DNA of 64,000 nt from Luteimonas endophytica (lineage in GTDB: Bacteria > Pseudomonadota > Gammaproteobacteria > Xanthomonadales > Xanthomonadaceae), in assembly GCF_029887875.1 (NCBI RefSeq), contig NZ_JARXRM010000045.1:326597-390596 (forward strand), read 5' to 3'. Shown here piece by piece: positions 1-9,750 of this stretch; within the stretch, counting starts at the first letter, position 1; each line of letters opens with the position of its first letter. The position numbers and the translations under genes are program-made. A model generated the notes under the pieces. That model worked only from the letters and a program-made list of their open reading frames with translations. It was not told where the DNA came from and searched no databases.

Positions 1-985
1 GCTCCGCGCGCGGGCCCGCGACCGGTGAAACGTGGCTGCGGGCCTCGAATCCGGCCGCGGCGAAGCCGGCGCGCATCGGCGCTGCCGCTGCCTCGGCCTG
101 GGCGCGCGATGCGAACCAGGCGAACACGCTGGGGCCACCGCCGGAAATGCTGGAGCCGAGTGCGCCGTGCTTCAGGGCCGCGGCCTTGACCGCGGCGAAG
201 CCGGGGATCAGCGGGGCGCGGCGTGGCTCCACCAGCACGTCGCGCAGGCCGGCGGCGATCAGCGCCGCATCGCCGCGCGCAAGGCCGGTGAGGAACAGCG
301 CCAGGTGCGTGTGATGGGCGACCACGACCTCGAGCGGAAACGGATCGGCCAGTGCCGCGCGCGAGCGCCGGGTCTCGAGCACCTGGTCCGGATGCACCAC
401 CACGCAGTGCAGCCATTCCGGTACCGGCAACGCGAGCAGGCGTTCCGGCGTCGCCATCGCCACGCCGCCGAGCAGCATCGGCGCGACGTTGTCGCCGTGC
501 CGGCTGCCGCTGGCCGCGGCCTCGCCGTCCAGTGCGAACGGATACAGCGCCTCGCGCGGCAGCGGCCGCTCGAGCAGCGCGTTGGCCGCCACCAGCGCCG
601 CCACGCAGGAGGCCGCCGAGCCGCCCAGCCCGGAGCCGAGCGGGATGCCCTTCTCCAGTTCCAGCGCGAAGCCCCACGGCAGCCCCAAGGATTCCCGCAG
701 CGCCTGCAGGGCGCGGCCGGCGGTATTGCGCTGCGGGTCCAGGGGGATCGCATCCGTGCCCGCGACCGCGCCGCGTACCGCGTCGACGCGCACCTGCGCG
801 GCGTCGATCCTGCGCACCCGCGCCAGGTCGCGCGGGCCGTCGATGGCGTGGCCGAGCAGGTCGAAGCCGACCCCGATGTTGCCGACGCTGGCGGGGGCGA
901 AGGCGCAAGCGGAATTGGAATCGGGCGACAAGCGATGCTCCGGGCGGCGTGGATGGGAAAGGCCAGTGTGCGCGATGGCGGCCAT
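1..985 (-). CDS. thrB: Homoserine kinase ThrB (3' end cut by window)
   Basis: Phosphorylates L-homoserine with ATP to O-phosphohomoserine, the step before threonine synthase; a cytoplasmic GHMP-family kinase. The minus-strand frame is open from the ATG at 985 to the window edge (328 codons, no stop). It carries the N-terminal family signature [18 protein letters not shown], the glycine-rich ATP loop [12 protein letters not shown] and the C-terminal [12 protein letters not shown] segment. The family is usually 305-325 residues, so only the last few codons are missing. The ATG lies 12 bp after the thrA stop; a TTG at 931 is an alternative start close to the conserved N-terminus. It is translated after thrA as part of a thrA-thrB operon. 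Confidence 0.92.
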   Translation of the reverse strand, partial: MAAIAHTGLSHPRRPEHRLSPDSNSACAFAPASVGNIGVGFDLLGHAIDGPRDLARVRRIDAAQVRVDAVRGAVAGTDAIPLDPQRNTAGRALQALRESLGLPWGFALELEKGIPLGSGLGGSAASCVAALVAANALLERPLPREALYPFALDGEAAASGSRHGDNVAPMLLGGVAMATPERLLALPVPEWLHCVVVHPDQVLETRRSRAALADPFPLEVVVAHHTHLALFLTGLARGDAALIAAGLRDVLVEPRRAPLIPGFAAVKAAALKHGALGSSISGGGPSVFAWFASRAQAEAAAAPMRAGFAAAGFEARSHVSPVAGPRAE

Positions 986-997
986 CGGTGGCAGCGC

Positions 998-3586
998 TCA
1001 GCGCAGCGCCTGGGCGATCGCCAGCACGTCGGCGAACACCCCGGCGGCGGTGACCTCCGGGCCGGCCCCGGGGCCCTGCACCACCAGCGGGTTGTCCGCA
1101 TAGCGCGCGCTGCGGAACTGCACCAGGTTGTCGGTCAGGCGGGTGTGGCAGCAGGCGTGCTCGGCCGGCAGCGCCACCACCCCGACGCTGGCGCGGCCGC
1201 CGTCGTCCAGCCGGGCGAGGTGGCGGAGCCTGCAGCCCCGCGCGTGCGCGGCCTCGAGCCGCGCCCGCATCGGCGCGTCCAGTTCCTCGAGGCGCCCGAG
1301 GAACTCCTCCAGCCCGACCTGCTGCAGCTCCGCCGGCACCAGGCTCTCGACCTCGACGTCGGCCAGCGACAGTCCGCGGCCGGCCTCGCGCGCCAGGATC
1401 ACCAGCTTGCGCGCCACGTCGAGGCCGGAGAGGTCGTCCCGGGGGTCGGGTTCGGTGTAGCCCAGCGCGCGCGCCTCGCGCACCAGCGCCGAGAACGGCC
1501 GGCTGCCGTCGTAGCTGTTGAACAGCCAGGCCAGGGTGCCGGAGAGCATGCCGTCGATGGCGTGCAGCACGTCGCCGGTGTCGAGCAGGTTGCGCAGGGT
1601 CAGGATCACCGGCAGCCCGGCGCCGACGGTGGCCTCGTACAGGAACCGCCCGCCGCCGCTGCGTTGCGCCGCGACGATCGCGGCATAGCGGTCCCATTCG
1701 CCGCTGCCGGCGTGCTTGTTGGGGGTGACCACGTGGATGCCGGCCGCGAGCCATTCCGGGTACCTCGCCGCCACCGCCTCGCTGGCGCTGCAGTCGACGA
1801 TCATCGCGTGCGGCAGGTGCCCGGCGCGCACGTGCGCGGCGAACGCCTCGAGGTCGAGCGCGGTGGCGGCATCGGCGCCGAGGCGGTCCAGCGCCTCGGC
1901 CGGGGCGATCGCGGCATGGTCGAGCACCATGCGCCGGCTGTTGGCGAGCGCGCGCAGGCGCAGGTCGATGCCGCGCGCGCGCAGCCCCGGCACCGCCTCG
2001 GCCAGCTGCTGCAGCAGGGTGCGGCCGACGTTGCCGGGCCCGACCAGCCCCACCGACACGGTCTGCGGCGACAGCCAGAACGCCGCGTGCGCCGCGCGCA
2101 GCGCGCGGGTGGCGTCGGCGCGCGCCACCGCCACCGACAGATTGCGCTCACTGGCGCCCTGGGCGATCGCGCGGATGTTCACCCGCGCCTGCGCCAAGCC
2201 GCCGAACAGCCGTGCCGCCACGCCGTGGTGGCCGACCATGCCGTCGCCGACCGCCGCCAGCACGCAGATGTCGCCGGTGACCTGCACGCCCTGGGCCTGG
2301 CCCTCGGCGATGGCCTCGGAGAATTCGGCGCGGATCGCGGCCTCGCCGCGCCCGGCCTGGTCGGCCCGCACCACGCAGCAGATCGAATGCTCGGAGGAAC
2401 CCTGCGAGATCATCGTCACCGACACCCCGGAGCGGTGCAGCGCGGCGAACAGCCGCTCGGCGATGCCCGGCACGCCGACCAGGCCGTTGCCGGCCAGCTC
2501 CAGCACCGCCAGACCGTCGACCAGGCTCAACCCCTTGACCGGACCATGGCCATTGGCTTCTGCGTCCCCGCGCCCCGGGTGGATCAGGGTGCCGGGCGCC
2601 TGCGGGCGCAGGGTGTTGCGGATCCGCACCGGGATGCCGCGCGCCTGCACCGGCGCCAAGGTCTGCGGGTGCAGCACCTTGGCGCCGAAGTAGGCCAGCT
2701 CGCAGGCCTCGGCGTACGAGATCGACTTCAGGCAGACCGCGTCCGGCACCAGCCGGGGGTCGGCCGAGAGCACGCCGTCGACGTCGGTCCAGATGGTCAG
2801 CGCATCGGCGTCGAACAGCTCGGCGAAGATCGCCGCCGAGTAGTCACTGCCGTTGCGGCCGAGGGTGGTGGGCGCGCCGGCGGCGTCGCGGGCGATGAAA
2901 CCGGTGATCACCAGGTCGCGGCCGGGATGGCGCCCGAGCCAGGCCTGCAGCCGGGCGCGGCTCTGTTCGCGGTCGACCGCAACGCCCATCTCGCCGGGAT
3001 GCACCACCAGCACCTCGCGCGCATCCAGCCGCTCCCAGCCTGCGGCGGTGCCGCCGAGCAGGGCCTGCAGCAGCAGCGAGGACCACAGCTCGCCATGGCC
3101 CTGGATGGCGGCGGCCAGCCCCTCGATCCGCTCGGCCTCGCCGCCGGAGAGCCCGGCCAGCTGCTCGCGCAACGTATCGAAGCCTTCCAGCAGGGCGTCG
3201 TGGACCACCGCCCCGGTCGACAGCGCGTCGGCGGCCGCCAGGTGGCGGCTGCGCAGTGCCGCCCAGGCCGGCGCCCAGTCGCGGCCGTGCACGGCATTGG
3301 CGGCGAGCGCCAGCAGCGCGTCGGTGGTGCCCTGCATCGCCGAGACCACCACCACGCGCCGGCCGCCGTGGTCGGCCTCGAGCAGCGCGCGGACCTGGCG
3401 GAAGCGGCCGGCGTCGGCCAGGCTGCTGCCGCCGAACTTGTGCACGTGGATGGGAAAGCCCGTCCGATGCGCCTCCTGCTCCGCCGGGCGCGCGCCCGGC
3501 GATGGCCCGGCCGGCGCTTCCGCGACCGTGCAGGCAGCGGCCGCGGCGGCGTTGGCGGCTTCGTTCGAAAAGGTTGCGGATGACAT
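998..3586 (-). CDS. thrA: Bifunctional aspartokinase / homoserine dehydrogenase I
   Basis: A fused enzyme of 862 residues catalysing the first and third steps of threonine synthesis: phosphorylation of aspartate, and NAD(P)H reduction of aspartate semialdehyde to homoserine. The aspartokinase domain begins near residue 48 with the VHKFGGSSLADAG motif and includes TTLGRNGSDYSAA. ACT-type regulatory segments follow (around residues 310-480). The homoserine dehydrogenase domain starts with the nucleotide-binding stretch SVGLVGPGNVGRTLLQQL near residue 505. I chose the ATG at 3586 because GGAG sits about 8 nt upstream; the frame extends to an ATG at 3640, but that lies inside the leader hairpins. 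Threonine feedback on the ACT domains is known for the family, not seen here. The N-terminal 45 residues are alanine-rich and poorly conserved. Confidence 0.95.
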   Translation of the reverse strand: MSSATFSNEAANAAAAAACTVAEAPAGPSPGARPAEQEAHRTGFPIHVHKFGGSSLADAGRFRQVRALLEADHGGRRVVVVSAMQGTTDALLALAANAVHGRDWAPAWAALRSRHLAAADALSTGAVVHDALLEGFDTLREQLAGLSGGEAERIEGLAAAIQGHGELWSSLLLQALLGGTAAGWERLDAREVLVVHPGEMGVAVDREQSRARLQAWLGRHPGRDLVITGFIARDAAGAPTTLGRNGSDYSAAIFAELFDADALTIWTDVDGVLSADPRLVPDAVCLKSISYAEACELAYFGAKVLHPQTLAPVQARGIPVRIRNTLRPQAPGTLIHPGRGDAEANGHGPVKGLSLVDGLAVLELAGNGLVGVPGIAERLFAALHRSGVSVTMISQGSSEHSICCVVRADQAGRGEAAIRAEFSEAIAEGQAQGVQVTGDICVLAAVGDGMVGHHGVAARLFGGLAQARVNIRAIAQGASERNLSVAVARADATRALRAAHAAFWLSPQTVSVGLVGPGNVGRTLLQQLAEAVPGLRARGIDLRLRALANSRRMVLDHAAIAPAEALDRLGADAATALDLEAFAAHVRAGHLPHAMIVDCSASEAVAARYPEWLAAGIHVVTPNKHAGSGEWDRYAAIVAAQRSGGGRFLYEATVGAGLPVILTLRNLLDTGDVLHAIDGMLSGTLAWLFNSYDGSRPFSALVREARALGYTEPDPRDDLSGLDVARKLVILAREAGRGLSLADVEVESLVPAELQQVGLEEFLGRLEELDAPMRARLEAAHARGCRLRHLARLDDGGRASVGVVALPAEHACCHTRLTDNLVQFRSARYADNPLVVQGPGAGPEVTAAGVFADVLAIAQALR

Positions 3587-3617
3587 CGGCAGGCTCCGGT
3601 TGGGGCCCCTTGCCGAT
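3585..3617 (-). promoter_or_regulatory. Hairpin covering the thrA ribosome binding site and start codon
   Basis: In the thrA transcript, AUCGGCA (plus-strand 3611-3617) is exactly complementary to UGCCGAU (plus-strand 3585-3591), which overlaps the AUG at 3586. The enclosed 19 nt hold the GGAG ribosome binding site. The 7-bp stem would hide both the site and the start codon. No U-run follows, so any control here would act on translation rather than by transcription termination. The pairing is seen; the function is inferred. Confidence 0.5.
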
Positions 3618-3634
3618 CGGGCGTGGCCGGCAGG

Positions 3635-3655
3635 CCGCACCCGGATCGGGTGCGG
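3635..3655 (-). promoter_or_regulatory. GC-rich hairpin between threonine leader peptide and thrA
   Basis: A perfect 8-bp stem, CCGCACCC and GGGTGCGG, closes a 5-nt loop. It starts 18 nt after the stop codon of the threonine-rich leader reading frame, the usual place for an attenuator structure. No T-run follows it in the thrA direction, so it is not a classic intrinsic terminator. It may alternate with the hairpin over the thrA start. Confidence 0.45.
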
Positions 3656-3673
3656 AGCGGCGTGGTCTTCAGG

Positions 3674-3805
3674 TCAGGCGATGGACACGCGCGTCCGCAC
3701 TCCGGTGCCGGTGCGACCGGTACCGGTGCTGGTAATCGTCGCGCGCGCGGCCGTGCCGCGGCGGGGCGGCAGGACAGGCGCGGGACGGACGGGCAGTGCA
3801 GGCAT
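3674..3805 (-). CDS. Putative threonine operon leader peptide
   Basis: A 43-residue frame starting at an ATG (3805) and ending 87 bp before thrA. The part before the stop reads ATITSTGTGRTGTGVRTR: eight threonines and an isoleucine within 18 residues. This matches the logic of thrL in enteric bacteria, where ribosome stalling at Thr and Ile codons reports aminoacyl-tRNA supply and controls thrABC. Two hairpins lie between it and thrA. The N-terminal half is arginine/proline-rich and there is no clear Shine-Dalgarno sequence before the ATG, so the true start may be further in. I trust the Thr-rich stretch more than the exact start. Confidence 0.55.
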   Translation of the reverse strand: MPALPVRPAPVLPPRRGTAARATITSTGTGRTGTGVRTRVSIA

Positions 3806-3951
3806 GGCGACAGCAATAGCCGAGATGGTGCACCGCGTCAAGGCCGAGGCTGGGCCGCCGGCGCGGCTTTGAAATAAAGCCGGCGGGGGCGCGTGGCCGC
3901 GATCCGGGCAGGTGGCGCCGCCGCTGCCACGCCGAGCGCTGGTGGTCGGCG

Positions 3952-3980
3952 TTGGGCAAGGTCGCGGGCCTGTGTTGTAA
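3952..3980 (+). promoter_or_regulatory. Probable sigma-70 promoter of thiC
   Basis: TTGGGC (3952-3957) and TGTAAT (3975-3980) are separated by 17 bp. Transcription would begin around 3987, at the base of the TPP riboswitch, which supports the assignment. Confidence 0.55.
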
Positions 3981-3987
3981 TGCCGGC

Positions 3988-6064
<2,077 letters not shown>

Positions 6065-6076
6065 ACCGTTCAGCCG

Positions 6077-6098
6077 GCCGTCGCGCCCGCTCGACGGC
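6077..6098 (+). terminator. Possible weak terminator after thiC
   Basis: A 7-bp stem (GCCGTCG and CGACGGC) with an 8-nt loop, 12 bp after the thiC stop. No T-run follows, so intrinsic termination is doubtful. Confidence 0.25.
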
Positions 6099-6168
6099 GG
6101 CCCTCGTATATTCAGGCGACGTACCGGGGCGCACGCCTAGCGTCCGCCCGATCACCAGGGAGAATCCG

Positions 6169-6762
6169 ATGAACGCTCCACGCCGTTACGCCGCCTGGTT
6201 GCTCGGCCTGTTCGCGGTGGCGCTGCTCGCCGGCTGCGCCAGCAGCCCGCGCATCACCACCGAAGCAGATCCGCGCGCCGATTTTTCCGCCTATCGCAGC
6301 TTCGCCTTCTATTCGCCGCTGGCCATCGAGAAGCATGGCTACGCCACCGCCACCAGCGAAGCCGCGAAGGCGGCGGTGCGCCGGCAGATGGAGGCGCGCG
6401 GCTATGTCTACGACGCCGAGAATCCGGACCTGTGGGTCAACATCAATGCCTACATGGAGCGTCGCACCGACGTCAGCAGCGTGCCGACGGTCGACTACGG
6501 CTACTACTACAGCTACCGCTCGCAGGCGTATTTCGCGGTCCCGTACTGGGGCGAGCGCACCCACGTGTACCGCTATACCGAAGGTACGATGAACGTGGAC
6601 CTGGTCGATGTGGACGAGAACCGCCTGGTGTGGGAAGGCGTGGCCGTGGGCCGGGTATCGAACCTCTCCCCGGAGGAGCGCGCCGGCCGCATCGACGCCA
6701 CGATCGCCGAGATCTTCGCGCATTATCCGCACCGCGCCGGGAGCGCCGCCCCGCCGATGTGA
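6169..6762 (+). CDS. DUF4136 family lipoprotein
   Basis: A 197-residue exported lipoprotein. The signal peptide ends with the lipobox LLAGC (Cys about 23). The body starts with the family-typical ADPRADFSAYRSFAFY segment and continues through PDLWVNINAYMERRTD to an aromatic, tyrosine-rich stretch around residue 110. DUF4136 proteins are outer-membrane or periplasmic lipoproteins of unknown function. The ATG at 6169 is preceded by AGGGAGAA. It stands alone between thiC and the convergent immunity gene. Confidence 0.85.
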   Translation: MNAPRRYAAWLLGLFAVALLAGCASSPRITTEADPRADFSAYRSFAFYSPLAIEKHGYATATSEAAKAAVRRQMEARGYVYDAENPDLWVNINAYMERRTDVSSVPTVDYGYYYSYRSQAYFAVPYWGERTHVYRYTEGTMNVDLVDVDENRLVWEGVAVGRVSNLSPEERAGRIDATIAEIFAHYPHRAGSAAPPM

Positions 6763-6805
6763 GCGGGCGGGAGGGCGCCGGGCCGGATGTCCCCGGTGCC
6801 GCGCC

Positions 6806-7141
6806 TCAGACCTCGACCGGCGTGTAGTCGAAGTCGAGATCGAACTTCCCGCCGCGGTCCATGTCGAAGCGGCAGTGACCCCAGGGGGCGCTGCCGTCCG
6901 CGGACATCCGCTTGCGCAGTTCGATCAGCGCCTCGCCGATGTCGCCGGCGGCCTGCGCGGGGTGCTCGTCGAAGCCGAAATGGGCCGGCTTGCCGTCCTC
7001 GCCGGCGAATTCGAACGACACCTCGGACCAGTCGTCGCCCACCGTCGCCAGGGCGCTGATCCGCTGCGCCCGGGCCGGCATCACCGCGGCCAGGAGTTCA
7101 CCGATGCGCTGGTAGAGATCGGTGTCCTGTCCTGGAATCAT
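6806..7141 (-). CDS. YezG/DUF600-like immunity protein
   Basis: An acidic 111-residue protein. The opening MIPGQDTDLYQRIGELLAA and the later SEVSFEF and GHCRFDMDRGGKFDLDFDY segments resemble the YezG (DUF600) family, members of which act as antitoxins for secreted nucleases. It starts 2 bp after the stop of the nuclease-like gene, so the two are almost certainly co-translated. I infer that it protects the producer from that nuclease. The family call is from memory of the pattern; the context makes the immunity role likely. Confidence 0.72.
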   Translation of the reverse strand: MIPGQDTDLYQRIGELLAAVMPARAQRISALATVGDDWSEVSFEFAGEDGKPAHFGFDEHPAQAAGDIGEALIELRKRMSADGSAPWGHCRFDMDRGGKFDLDFDYTPVEV

Positions 7142-7143
7142 GC

Positions 7144-8391
7144 TCAGCCTCCGGGGCGGTTCTGGAAGGTTCGGGTGGTGGGCGGCTGACCCTCGATCTG
7201 GTAGCTGACGTCGAATCGCGTCGGCCGCAGGCTGTCGCCGCCGTAGACCGGGTCGATTCTAACCTGCACATCGAGGTCCGCCTTCAGCGCCTCGGCCCAG
7301 GCGTTTTCCATCCGCTTCCAGGCGCCCATGTTGAGGTTGCCGTTCTGCGGCACCAGGTTCATCTGCTCGCCGGGGCCGTCGAAGATCGACGCGATCAGGT
7401 GCCCGCCCTGGTCGTCGGGCAGGCGGTCCTCGCGGCCCGAGACCTGCTGTTGATAGGTGTTCCGGGGGCCGTCGCCCAGCTGCAGGTTGCCCTCCACCCG
7501 CACCACCCGGCCGCCGGCGTCGGTGTGGTAGAGATAGCCGGTGTCGGTGCGGTACAGCGCATCGGGCTCGAGACGGTCGGCGTTGATGGATGCGTTCCAG
7601 CCGCCGGTGGCGCCGGGCTTCGCGTCGATCACGGTCCGGCCGGTGACCGGGTCGACGTGGCGCGCGCCGTCGACGAACTCCGGGAAGCGCCCGGCGCCCC
7701 CGAGGAATTCGTCCAGCCTGCGCTGCATCGACTCCACGGTCTCGCGTGCAGAGGCGGGCAGGGAGTCGAGCGGCACGTTGTCCAGGGCACCGTCGATCCG
7801 CTGCAGCAGCGGTCGCACCTGCTGGGCGAAGCCTGGATCGTTGCGCGCGATCGCGATCGCGTTGTCGATGGTGCCGGCCAGGCGCGGCAGCTTGCCGAGC
7901 TTGCCGAGGTCGCCCAGGTACGGGATCACTCCGAGCGCGGACAGGCCGGCGTCGAGCCAGTTGCCCCTGCCGATCGAAATCCCGGTGTTGGTCAGGTCGG
8001 CAAACGGGGTCGGCTCGAAGATGCCGACGATGTCCAGCGCGGTCTGTCCCAGGTCGAGCAGCAGCGCGGCGCGGTCCCCGGAGGGCGGTGTGCCGTCGGC
8101 CTGGGCCGCGGCCAGGCGGGCGCGGTCTGCCTCGACGCCCCGTTGCGCCGGCGGCGCCTCGGCCAGCGCTTCATCCAAAGCCTGCAGCGCGGCGCGGCCA
8201 TCCTCGCCCCCGGCCATCGCCGCAAGGGCGGTGTCGTCGAGGCCGCCGAGCAGGTCGCTCGCCAGCTGCGGGCGCGCCGCGGCACTGGCCTGGTCGAGCT
8301 GCTGGCGGATCTGCGAGGCCGTGGCGGCGCCGACCACCTCCGGCGGCGGCAAGGGGCTGCTGGGGACATCGACGCGCAGGGGATCGACCAT
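7144..8391 (-). CDS. Polymorphic toxin with C-terminal DNA/RNA non-specific endonuclease
   Basis: A 415-residue protein with no signal peptide. The N-terminal half is alanine/proline-rich and helical. A hydrophobic stretch around residues 120-175 (IFEPTPFADLTNTGISIGRG, then ALGVIPYLGDLGKLGK) resembles pre-toxin regions of polymorphic toxins. The C-terminal part, from about residue 295, looks like Endonuclease_NS_2: DDQGGHLIASIFDGPGEQMN carries the histidine-containing metal/catalytic core, followed by LVPQNGNLNMGAWKRMENAW. Family members cut nucleic acid without sequence preference. Followed 2 bp later by its probable immunity gene. How it is delivered is not visible: no secretion genes and no PAAR, MIX or LXG motif. 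Confidence 0.75.
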   Translation of the reverse strand: MVDPLRVDVPSSPLPPPEVVGAATASQIRQQLDQASAAARPQLASDLLGGLDDTALAAMAGGEDGRAALQALDEALAEAPPAQRGVEADRARLAAAQADGTPPSGDRAALLLDLGQTALDIVGIFEPTPFADLTNTGISIGRGNWLDAGLSALGVIPYLGDLGKLGKLPRLAGTIDNAIAIARNDPGFAQQVRPLLQRIDGALDNVPLDSLPASARETVESMQRRLDEFLGGAGRFPEFVDGARHVDPVTGRTVIDAKPGATGGWNASINADRLEPDALYRTDTGYLYHTDAGGRVVRVEGNLQLGDGPRNTYQQQVSGREDRLPDDQGGHLIASIFDGPGEQMNLVPQNGNLNMGAWKRMENAWAEALKADLDVQVRIDPVYGGDSLRPTRFDVSYQIEGQPPTTRTFQNRPGG

Positions 8392-8496
8392 GGCGGCATT
8401 CCGGCGGGGGACGCCGGCAAGTGTGGCCGGGCACCGTGCGGCCGGAAATCCGGGGCCGACCCTAGGGCCCCTTCCGGTGCGCTTGGCGGGATGCCG

Positions 8497-8784
8497 TCAG
8501 CCGGCAAGCCGCTGCCGTACCTCGAGCAGCCACGCCTGCCAGTTGCCGCCCTCGCGGGTCGGATCGTATTCGCAGCCGAGTGCGCGCAGCTGTGCGGCCA
8601 GCGCCAGTCCGTCGAGATCGCGGGCGAGCAGGCGGTCGAGTTCGTCGCGGGTGCGGGCCACGGTCTCGTCGCTCTCCCCGTCGCGGTAGTAGTCGACCAC
8701 CGCGTCGGCGGTGGCGTGCTCCTGCGCCCAGTCCTGGTGGAAATAGGCGGCGAAGAAGTTCTCGAGGGCGGGGAAATCGTTCAT
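8497..8784 (-). CDS. CdiI_2-type contact-dependent inhibition immunity protein
   Basis: A 95-residue acidic protein. The N-terminal FPALENFFAAYFHQDWAQEH matches the hallmark of the CdiI_2 immunity family, in which a YFHQDW motif follows an early aromatic helix. These proteins neutralise toxins delivered by contact-dependent inhibition or related systems. It lies 47 bp after the RNase A-like toxin gene and is the obvious partner. The toxin/immunity order matches the neighbouring pair. Confidence 0.82.
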   Translation of the reverse strand: MNDFPALENFFAAYFHQDWAQEHATADAVVDYYRDGESDETVARTRDELDRLLARDLDGLALAAQLRALGCEYDPTREGGNWQAWLLEVRQRLAG

Positions 8785-8831
8785 CGGCAGCGGGCGCTCA
8801 TCGGGGGCGGGCGCCGCTCGGGCGCGTGCGC

Positions 8832-9596
8832 TCAGGGAGCGGAAGGATACCCGGTGACGATCCTATAGCCGATGTCCAGCCGGTCGGAGCGCTCCAGCAC
8901 CAGCCGCACCGAGAACACGTCGACCGCCTCGCTGGCGCCGCGGGCCACCGAAATCCCGGTGCTGGCGTCGAAGCGGGCGTCGACCACCAGGCGGTTGCCG
9001 CCGGCGCCGTCGCGCCAGGCCTCGATGCGATCCTGGTGCTCGTCCAGGGTCTGGGCCACGAAGTGCTCGGCCTCGGGCAGGTCGCGGAAGCTGGAGGCGG
9101 CGCTGATGTTCTCGTTGCGCACGCGCTCTAGCAACGACTGCTCGGTCTTGCCGACATGGCGTTCGATCAGATGGCCCCCGGCGTCCTCGTGGGCCTGCAG
9201 GCCGCCGCCGGGCACTTCGCTTCCCGGCAGTGGCGATTGGGCCGGGCCCAGGTGGTCGTCGAGCCGCGCCAACGTAGCGTCCAGCGCCTCCCGTTCCACC
9301 GCGCTCAGCGCTTCGGTCGGCAGTTGCCCGAGCGCCTCGCGGATCCGCCCCAGCAGCGGATCCAGCTCTTCGGCGAACAGGGGCGCCTGCGATGCCAGGT
9401 CGATGGCGTCGCCGGTCTGCGCGAGGAAATCGCCCAGGCCGCCACGGGCGACGATGTCTTCGAGTTCGCGCTGCAGGTCGCCCTCCGCGACCAGCTGCAG
9501 CGGCGACGGGGTCGCGCCGATGCATGGCGGCGGCGCTGCGGCGGGGAGGGCATGGAACGCGGTCGGGCTGGCGGCGTCCAAGGGCGGGTTCTCCAA
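8832..9596 (-). CDS. Polymorphic toxin with C-terminal CdiA-CT RNase A-like domain
   Basis: A 254-residue protein. The N-terminal ~135 residues are low in conserved features (proline/alanine-rich start, then acidic helices). From about residue 140 the sequence fits the bacterial CdiA-CT RNase A domain: GGHLIERHVGKTEQSLLERV gives the first catalytic histidine(s), then ISAASSFRDLPEAEHFVAQT, and the C-terminal RLDIGYRIVTGYPSAP. Such domains cleave tRNA or other RNA in target cells. No signal peptide and no large CdiA shell: this is a short carrier with a toxin tip. First gene of a minus-strand run toxin-immunity-toxin-immunity. Confidence 0.8.
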   Translation of the reverse strand: MENPPLDAASPTAFHALPAAAPPPCIGATPSPLQLVAEGDLQRELEDIVARGGLGDFLAQTGDAIDLASQAPLFAEELDPLLGRIREALGQLPTEALSAVEREALDATLARLDDHLGPAQSPLPGSEVPGGGLQAHEDAGGHLIERHVGKTEQSLLERVRNENISAASSFRDLPEAEHFVAQTLDEHQDRIEAWRDGAGGNRLVVDARFDASTGISVARGASEAVDVFSVRLVLERSDRLDIGYRIVTGYPSAP

Positions 9597-9750
9597 GAGT
9601 GCAGGCAGGCCGCAGGGTAGGCATGCGCGCCGGCGCGGAACAGCTGGTGGCGTCCCTAGGTCGCCGCGTCGCGATGCGACTACCGGGTACCTGTTGTTCA
9701 GCGCACGTATCGGATCATGTACGGTTTCCGGCGCTTCACCGAGCTACGCG

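Noticed and set aside
32..3583. Open frame of 1183 codons on plus opposite thrA/thrB
   Set aside because: Arginine/alanine/glutamine-rich composition with no domain; it is the antisense shadow of thrA and thrB in high-GC DNA.
3602..3609. GGGGCCCC palindrome before thrA as an operator
   Set aside because: An 8-bp GC palindrome is expected by chance in DNA of this composition; the longer stems around it are better explanations.
6806..9596. Prophage or integrative element around the toxin genes
   Set aside because: No integrase, phage structural gene, tRNA or flanking direct repeat was seen; base composition is like the neighbours.
7144..9596. Type IV effectors of the Xanthomonas killing system
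   Set aside because: Neither toxin has the glutamine-rich C-terminal XVIPCD region; both end in the toxin domain itself.
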